A DNA stretch of 64,000 nucleotides from Lunularia cruciata. Lineage: Eukaryota; Streptophyta; Marchantiopsida; Lunulariales; Lunulariaceae. Shown piece after piece: positions 58,906 through 64,000 of this stretch. A program made the translations under genes and the position numbers. Within the stretch, counting starts at the first letter, position 1. Each line of letters starts with the position of its first letter. Below the pieces are notes generated by a model, which worked only from the letters and a program-made list of their open reading frames with translations, had not been told where the DNA came from and searched no databases. The DNA is taken from contig OX419755.1 of assembly GCA_948567375.1 (NCBI GenBank), positions 48,130,291 through 48,194,290 of the forward strand, read 5' to 3'.

Positions 58906-59090
58906 TGTCAAGACAATAACCGATGTGTACTATTGATGTCATTTGGTGTGAAAGTTTTGTTTTCTTGCGTTGCAATGACTTTGGGTTTTTTTTTGGTTAT
59001 TGTGTCTCATGAATATTCTTCATGCCATTGTGAAGTTGGAAGTTTTGTTAATATGTGTGCGCTTGAAAGCTCTTGATGATACATAAACTC

Positions 59091-61537
59091 ATGAGTATCT
59101 ATTAGTTTGCATGAAAATAGGAGTTTTTTTGGAGTTTCACATTTGGGGGCTTAGACTTGTTACAAGGACTCTAGACTTTGTTTATTGTCCAAATAAATTT
59201 CAAAGAGGATTTCCAAAGCTGAAGATAGTAGACTTGGTCTAGCAGTCTATATTGGTAGAGCATCTTATTCCTGGCTTTGATGATAATGTAAGAAGGGTGA
59301 AGTCAAGTGCTCGTCAACTTTTCCCAAAATGTGAGAAGGCTATACTCCTGAAGGGGAAGGTCTGGACTGGAATGGAGAATTCTGAAAGATGGAAGGATAG
59401 GAAGATGTTGAGGAGAGAGTTTGAGTTGGAAGGGCAGAGGATCAAGAAGGAAGTTTGAATGATAAACAAGGATCAAAGAGGTTTTTGAGAAGAACAAGAG
59501 TGACAAATACCAAAGGGGAAAAATCAGAGGTCTTAGGGGTGACAACTATCAAAGGAGGGTTTCTGAGTGACAATAAATATTGATCAAAGGGGTTTTGTAT
59601 CCAATAGACAGAGCTTCCTAGACTTTTCATCATCATCATTAACGGTGAGCAGCCTCTTAGCAGTCCAAGAGTGAGTGAGAACGAGAGGAAGCCTTGGAAG
59701 GGCAACACCCATATAGTGAGGAGATAGTCAAGAGAGTATGCGCATTTGGAAAGATTGAAAGTTGTTTCTATTCTCACAGTTGGAGATTAATCAAAGAGAG
59801 CACCTGGAGCTTTGAAGTTGCACATAAGCAGCTGCAGCAAGCATTGGCCATTGTCCTTACGTTGCAAACTTAAGATTTCATGAGCAAGAAGTTTTTGTGT
59901 ATGGTTTTTAGCTGTCAAGTGTTCTTATCATATAGAGGAGATACATGTTGGAGAATAGTAGAAAGGTGAGCTGCAAAATCCAACATGAAGATTTATGGAC
60001 AATTGGGATGGACTCATGGTGATTATGCAATCATATTGTTTGCTTAGGTTCAAAGTTGAAATCCCAGCTAACTTTGTGCTCCTACTATTCTATAGCGGAG
60101 TTGGAACATTGAGAAGGACGAGGTGGAATTTTCTTGCAAATATAAGCATTATGGTATCTTATATGCGGTAGAGTTCAATTTAGTTTTCCATTTCTGGTGG
60201 CATTAGAGCTCATGTTAAACACTATGAAAGTGATCATCTCAGTGTAGAGCCTCTCATCTTCTATGATATTCTAGGATAAGTTTGGTTTAAAGTGTGCACA
60301 AGATTCACATTATTCTCTGCCCAAGCAAAAGGTCCATCATTGGACATTGGCTTTGACAAGACTTATTTAGGATCCAAACACGGGCAGCTTGCATTACCCA
60401 AAGCCTGGCACTTATGCTTAGCACCTAAAGGCCGGAAACTGTTGTGTTTACAATTCAAGTTACTGGTAAAGGCATCTCAACCTTTGGGAAAGATCATGAA
60501 TTGCTCATTGTTGATGACAGCCGCTATGATCACCATGTTTAGATGATAGTCGCTCAAGCCAAGAAGTGTGATCAGAAACTTCATCTTAGAGAACAGTACC
60601 TCTACACACCGATAGGATTGAAAGGTGTGAACAATGAGGAATATTGTGAGGAGAGAGTCCTGGCAAATATAGAGAATTCTCAAAGGAATTTCTGGTAGGA
60701 TAGAGGGTCTGGCAGGTAGTGATGTATCAAGAGGTTTGGGGGTGTTGACAAGACAAGGGAAGATAGAATTGTGAAAGAGTTTTCTTTAGAATAGTGAAGT
60801 ATCAAAGAAGGATTTGGCCAAGATTGTGAAATCTTGAAGGGGTTTGGCAGAAATCCAAAGAAGTCTCAAAAGGGTGTGATAGGGAAACATAAACAGGAAA
60901 GGATCAAAGGTAGAAACCAATTCAGCCTAGGTGCAAGCAGCTAGATGCAAATCAAGGATGTTATGTAAACCCCACCAGACCAGACCAGTCCAGTGCTACA
61001 AATCCACCAAGCCAACCATACTACAACCAAGAACGATAGCTAATAGCACATGAAGGACAGCAATAATCCTAGAAGCCAACCCAAATAGCCAATGACAAGG
61101 GTCGTCACCTAAGAATGCTTTTCAGTCACTCACAAAGAAGAAAGCCTAAGCGCAAGCAACCAGGTGCTCGATGCATTCTCAAGAGCTTACAATCCCTGCA
61201 ACACCGCCAAGCCTCCTTAGCATCCTTTCTCCTTCCTACTCTATGGATGAGATCCAGATTTACTTCTAGCTATTTTTCAAGATGCTATTGTAGTTTTGGA
61301 CTTGGATGATCTAGATATATGGATGAGCACATGTTCTCAACGGGTAGAGATCTTTTGGAGAGTGATGTTGATGGCCTTTGAGAACTTGTGATTGCTCAAC
61401 ATAGAGATACCTTATGCTATGCTACCATTTGAGTAGGAGGTTAAAGACCCTCAATCCACCAATTTCATCCATGGGACTATGTATATCTATGGCAAATAAC
61501 ACCAACAACACTTGATGTTTCAACAAGTTGCACTATC
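59091..61537. other. Retroelement-derived DNA without recognised domains
   Basis: 59280-59560 and 60640-60900 are purine-rich on the plus strand and resemble the reverse complement of the C+T-rich insertion at 54.5-57.4 kb in composition and words (GGTCTGGACTGG, AGGATAGG). They may belong to an inverted relative. ORFs here have no recognisable family. Confidence 0.4.
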
Positions 61538-61837
61538 TTGAGAGTGGGTGAGGTTTTGCCATCTATAGTCCTTGTGTTAGAAGGATGTGATGGTGTTGTT
61601 TTGAAGGACCATGTGCACAATTGTGCACCATGCCACCTCCCAAACATTGATAGTACTATGGACCCAAGCTTGGTGCTTGTACGTGCAGGCTTGAGGTGTA
61701 TGTTATGTGGCTCTTCTGGTGGAGCTGCTTCTATGTTAGTGTGTGATAGTTGTTCAAGAGGATGGCATATGGCATGTATGATTCTTTCCTTCATGGTGGT
61801 TCCTCAAGGACAATGTTTATATCCTAGATGTACTTGA
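61538..61837 (+). pseudogene. PHD-finger ORF, probable retroelement fragment
   Basis: An open frame of 99 codons. The C-terminal half reads as a PHD zinc finger, C4HC3: Cys54-X2-Cys57, Cys69-X2-Cys72, His77-X2-Cys80, with the motif LVCDSCSRGWHMAC typical of PHD domains, then a final Cys98 in YPRC. The seventh ligand is Tyr95 and the usual Trp two residues before it is Cys93, so the finger is damaged. The N-terminal half has a short NCAPCHLPNID segment. PHD fingers usually read histone H3 tails. Its place in CpG-poor retroelement DNA suggests a domain carried by a transposon, perhaps of the same lineage as the methyltransferase-bearing element. No flanking polyprotein is readable, so that link is inference. 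Confidence 0.6.
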
Positions 61838-62002
61838 CCTATAGCTAGTTCATTCTTTATATGGTATAGACTGCAAACATGCGACTAATGATGGGGCTCC
61901 ATAGCACCCGACCTTCTGATCTTTGCCCATCATATGGTATACCATATACTTGGAGTGGATGGCTATCTAGAGTAAGAGGGACCTAACTGCTAGCTAGGGG
62001 GC

Positions 62003-62676
62003 AATTGTGGTACTTTAGAGTCTATGTATGACTTATGTGTGAGTTGTGCTTCCATAGTGTATGATGTTGACAATGATGTATGTTGTGTAGTAATGTATAT
62101 ACGCATGATAGTTTTCACACCATTTATAGTGTCACATCTAGATTTCTCAGAGACTAGAGTTGCAATGATAGTAGTTAGAGGTATTTGAGCAGTTTCCCAT
62201 AGACTACTTTCTAACGGTCAAATTTCATAAGAATTACAAATTTTTTATTTAGGGTACTAACTTCACGGTGGGGCCCATCATCACTTTGCACCATTTGCAC
62301 CATCAAGTGTGCCATCAGTGGGACCATTAGGGTTTCATAATTAGCTTGAGTCTAGGGGTATACTTTCAAAGTGCAACTTTAGAGAGCTCACTTCTTTGAT
62401 GTTGAGCTTTTGAGTTCCTGGCTATGGTGGACAGAGGCCGGCAATTATCACCTGGATTCTCTTAGCTAGAGTGGGTGTGGCTTGACTGTAATCAATACCT
62501 AGTTTTTGGTAGTTTATAGAGAAAAAAATTAAGAACTGATCTGAGTTGAGTTTATTTGAGAGTTGTCAACAATCTAATTATTGTGGCACTTTAGAGTCTA
62601 TGTATGACTTATGTAAGAATTGTGCTTCTATAGTGTATGATGTTGACAGCAATGTATGTTGTGTAGCGATGTATGT
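62003..62676 (+). repeat. About 98-bp direct repeat, copies 576 bp apart
   Basis: ATTGTGG.ACTTTAGAGTC through GTATGATGTTGACA..AATGTATGTTGTGTAG occurs at 62003-62100 and 62579-62676 with few changes. The spacing could reflect short terminal repeats of a small element or a segmental duplication. Confidence 0.75.
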
Positions 62677-62734
62677 AGGCACAGCACAAACCAAGGGGAG
62701 GTAAGGATAGCCTTTCCTCCATTGGGAGGGAGAT

Positions 62735-63115
62735 TTGCATATTTTTGAGGCTTAATTCATCCGTTTAGCCCTCCAAAATTGCCTTAAATATTTCAGGCAT
62801 ATTTCAATTCCTACTCTATTAGTAGAAGTCCACTTTTGGTGATACTTCTTTCTAATCTATTAAATCCATCATGTGTAAGATCCTTCCAAATGATACAAAA
62901 CTAATTCTCACCTTTAAAGCATATGTCTAGCTATTGGTTCTAAGGTTTTCAAGTCTATTTTGGTTTTTGCCCTATTAGTAGAAGTACTCTTTTGGTGATA
63001 CTTCTATCTGATCTATTTTTTCCATTATGTATAACATCATTCTAGATGTTACTAATCTGAACTTCACATCTAGATCATATGGCTCTCTAGGTATTACATT
63101 ATGACCAATTATCTT
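62735..63115. repeat. Repeat R, copy 3, internally duplicated
   Basis: It matches 47955-48175 (TTTTTGAGGCTTAAT.CAT, CCCTATTA.TAGAA, CTTTTGG...ACTTCTATCTGATCTA). The block TTAGTAGAAGT.C.CTTTTGGTGATACTTCT occurs twice, near 62819 and 62976, so this copy contains an internal duplication of about 155 bp. Confidence 0.65.
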
Positions 63116-64000
63116 GTAAATTTCAATTAATTTTGGGTTAACAAGCAATGAAATCTGATGCAAAGAATTCTAAAGAAGATATTATCATAAGCTCCAATGA
63201 GTTATCCTATCTTCAACTACAATTAAATATAAATTTCTTGATTTAAAATTATGGTTGAATGTTTGTAATGTGTATATGTGTTGATAATGCTTACATGAAT
63301 CTTTTGGCCACAACTTTGAAAAAAATTATGCATGAACTTGGAGTGACACCTATACAAACATTTTGAATTAGGATTTACGCAATAGAAATAAAACTAACTT
63401 TATGAAATTGTAACATAATTGCAGTGGTCAAATTGAAGCTTATTATATTTCATTGGAAATTTTATTTTTCAAGCTTTTCATTGAGCCATAAAACATTTAA
63501 AACAAAGCAATAGATAAAAAGTTATCTTAGTTTGAATTTTGGACTTGTTTCCATAACAAAAATATATAAAATTTATCTTTTTGGAGCACAAGTTGAAAGT
63601 ATCTCTTGGAATATAGGTTGGAAGAAGTTTGTAGACAAGGCAAAGATGCTCTAACAAAATCATGTACCAGAAACATAAAGAGTTGTAATTAAGCTACTTG
63701 TATTTGGATAATCTCTATGTTTTACATGTTTGATTGTAAGCCCAATTGGCTAGGATTGTGTGCAACTATTATACCTAGGTTTCCTTTTATAAGGTGTATT
63801 GTAAATTTTTCCTTAAAGATGCTAGAAGTGATGACAAAGAAATTAGAAGTTCATATTGCGATTGTGAATTAGGTTGCACTTTCCAACCCTATCAAAAAGG
63901 TAGCTTTAGAATTAATGCATAAGTTCTTGATGGTTAATATTATAATGGCATATCCACTCATGATAGGGTACATACGACCACCTATCCATAAACTCCATAG

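Larger units (their letters stand above)
48971..59090 (+). mobile_element. Decayed Ty3/gypsy retrotransposon carrying a cytosine DNA methyltransferase domain
   Basis: A second gypsy lineage, unrelated in sequence to family A. On the plus strand the order is gag (about 49300-50400), CCHC knuckle (50519-50560), protease (about 51455-51845), C5 cytosine methyltransferase (52202-53135), reverse transcriptase (53500-54025, interrupted, resuming 57721-58080), RNase H (58082-58620) and integrase fragment (58655-58905). The reverse transcriptase blocks (AKKDMHGNYTNRQMCGDYHP, YIDDILVYS) and the integrase block GHLGDWDLKLPWLAMGYWFS place it in Ty3/gypsy. No LTR pair was identified. All domains carry stops or frameshifts. 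A methyltransferase between protease and polymerase is not part of the standard gypsy plan. Confidence 0.8.
61838..64000. other. AT-rich repeat-derived end of window
   Basis: No gene recognised. It holds the direct repeat at 62003/62579, a further partial copy of repeat R at 62735-63115, and very AT-rich DNA to the end. Short minus-strand ORFs (62975-63163, 63478-63663) have no family resemblance. Confidence 0.5.

Overview
This is plant nuclear DNA. Four protein-coding genes are readable, all from the green-plant repertoire. Three have introns with GT/AG borders, and the products include a chloroplast lumen protein and a plant lipid enzyme. The mix of compact genes, UTR-like and intergenic DNA rich in CT, TAG and CTG repeats, and old Ty3/gypsy elements with an unusual domain set points to a non-seed land plant, perhaps a liverwort or moss. 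The species is inference and is not fixed by the sequence.

Layout. (1) 0.7-1.8 kb, plus strand: an intronless gene for the thylakoid lumenal 29-kDa protein TL29, with a G-box and I-box promoter. (2) 6.9-8.4 kb, minus strand: phosphatidylcholine:diacylglycerol cholinephosphotransferase (PDCT/ROD1 type), three readable exons. (3) 10.95-14.24 kb, minus strand: a 2-oxoglutarate/Fe(II) dioxygenase of the plant DOXC class in three exons, with a roughly 105-bp minisatellite in its first intron. (4) 14.3-26.5 kb: a long interval with no recognisable gene, holding microsatellites, an AT-rich island and a short perfect hairpin. (5) 26.5-34.8 kb, minus strand: a CDKAL1-type tRNA methylthiotransferase rebuilt from eleven in-phase exons (711 aa). 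The four genes serve unrelated pathways (thylakoid lumen, lipid exchange, specialised metabolism, tRNA modification) and form no cluster.

(6) From about 36.5 kb to the end, composition shifts to AT-rich and CpG-poor, and the DNA is a graveyard of Ty3/gypsy retrotransposons. Family A has two decayed copies (36.9-42.0 and 44.7-48.3 kb). The second is interrupted by a solo LTR with a 5-bp target duplication. A second LTR-like family forms inverted arms at 42.65-43.34 and 48.29-48.97 kb. A different gypsy lineage fills 49-59 kb, in the order gag, CCHC knuckle, protease, a C5 cytosine DNA methyltransferase, reverse transcriptase, RNase H and integrase. Its reverse transcriptase is split by a pyrimidine-rich insertion of about 3.7 kb. 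A PHD-finger ORF lies at 61.5-61.8 kb. All elements carry stops, frameshifts and deletions.

The most interesting signal is the cytosine methyltransferase domain at about 52.2-53.1 kb, inside the retrotransposon between protease and reverse transcriptase. Its motifs (ELFGGIS, VERD, GWPCQ, WWTNL and a C-terminal MGF...LG.AMDL block) are legible despite the stops. It looks like a retroelement that captured a host-type DNA methyltransferase.
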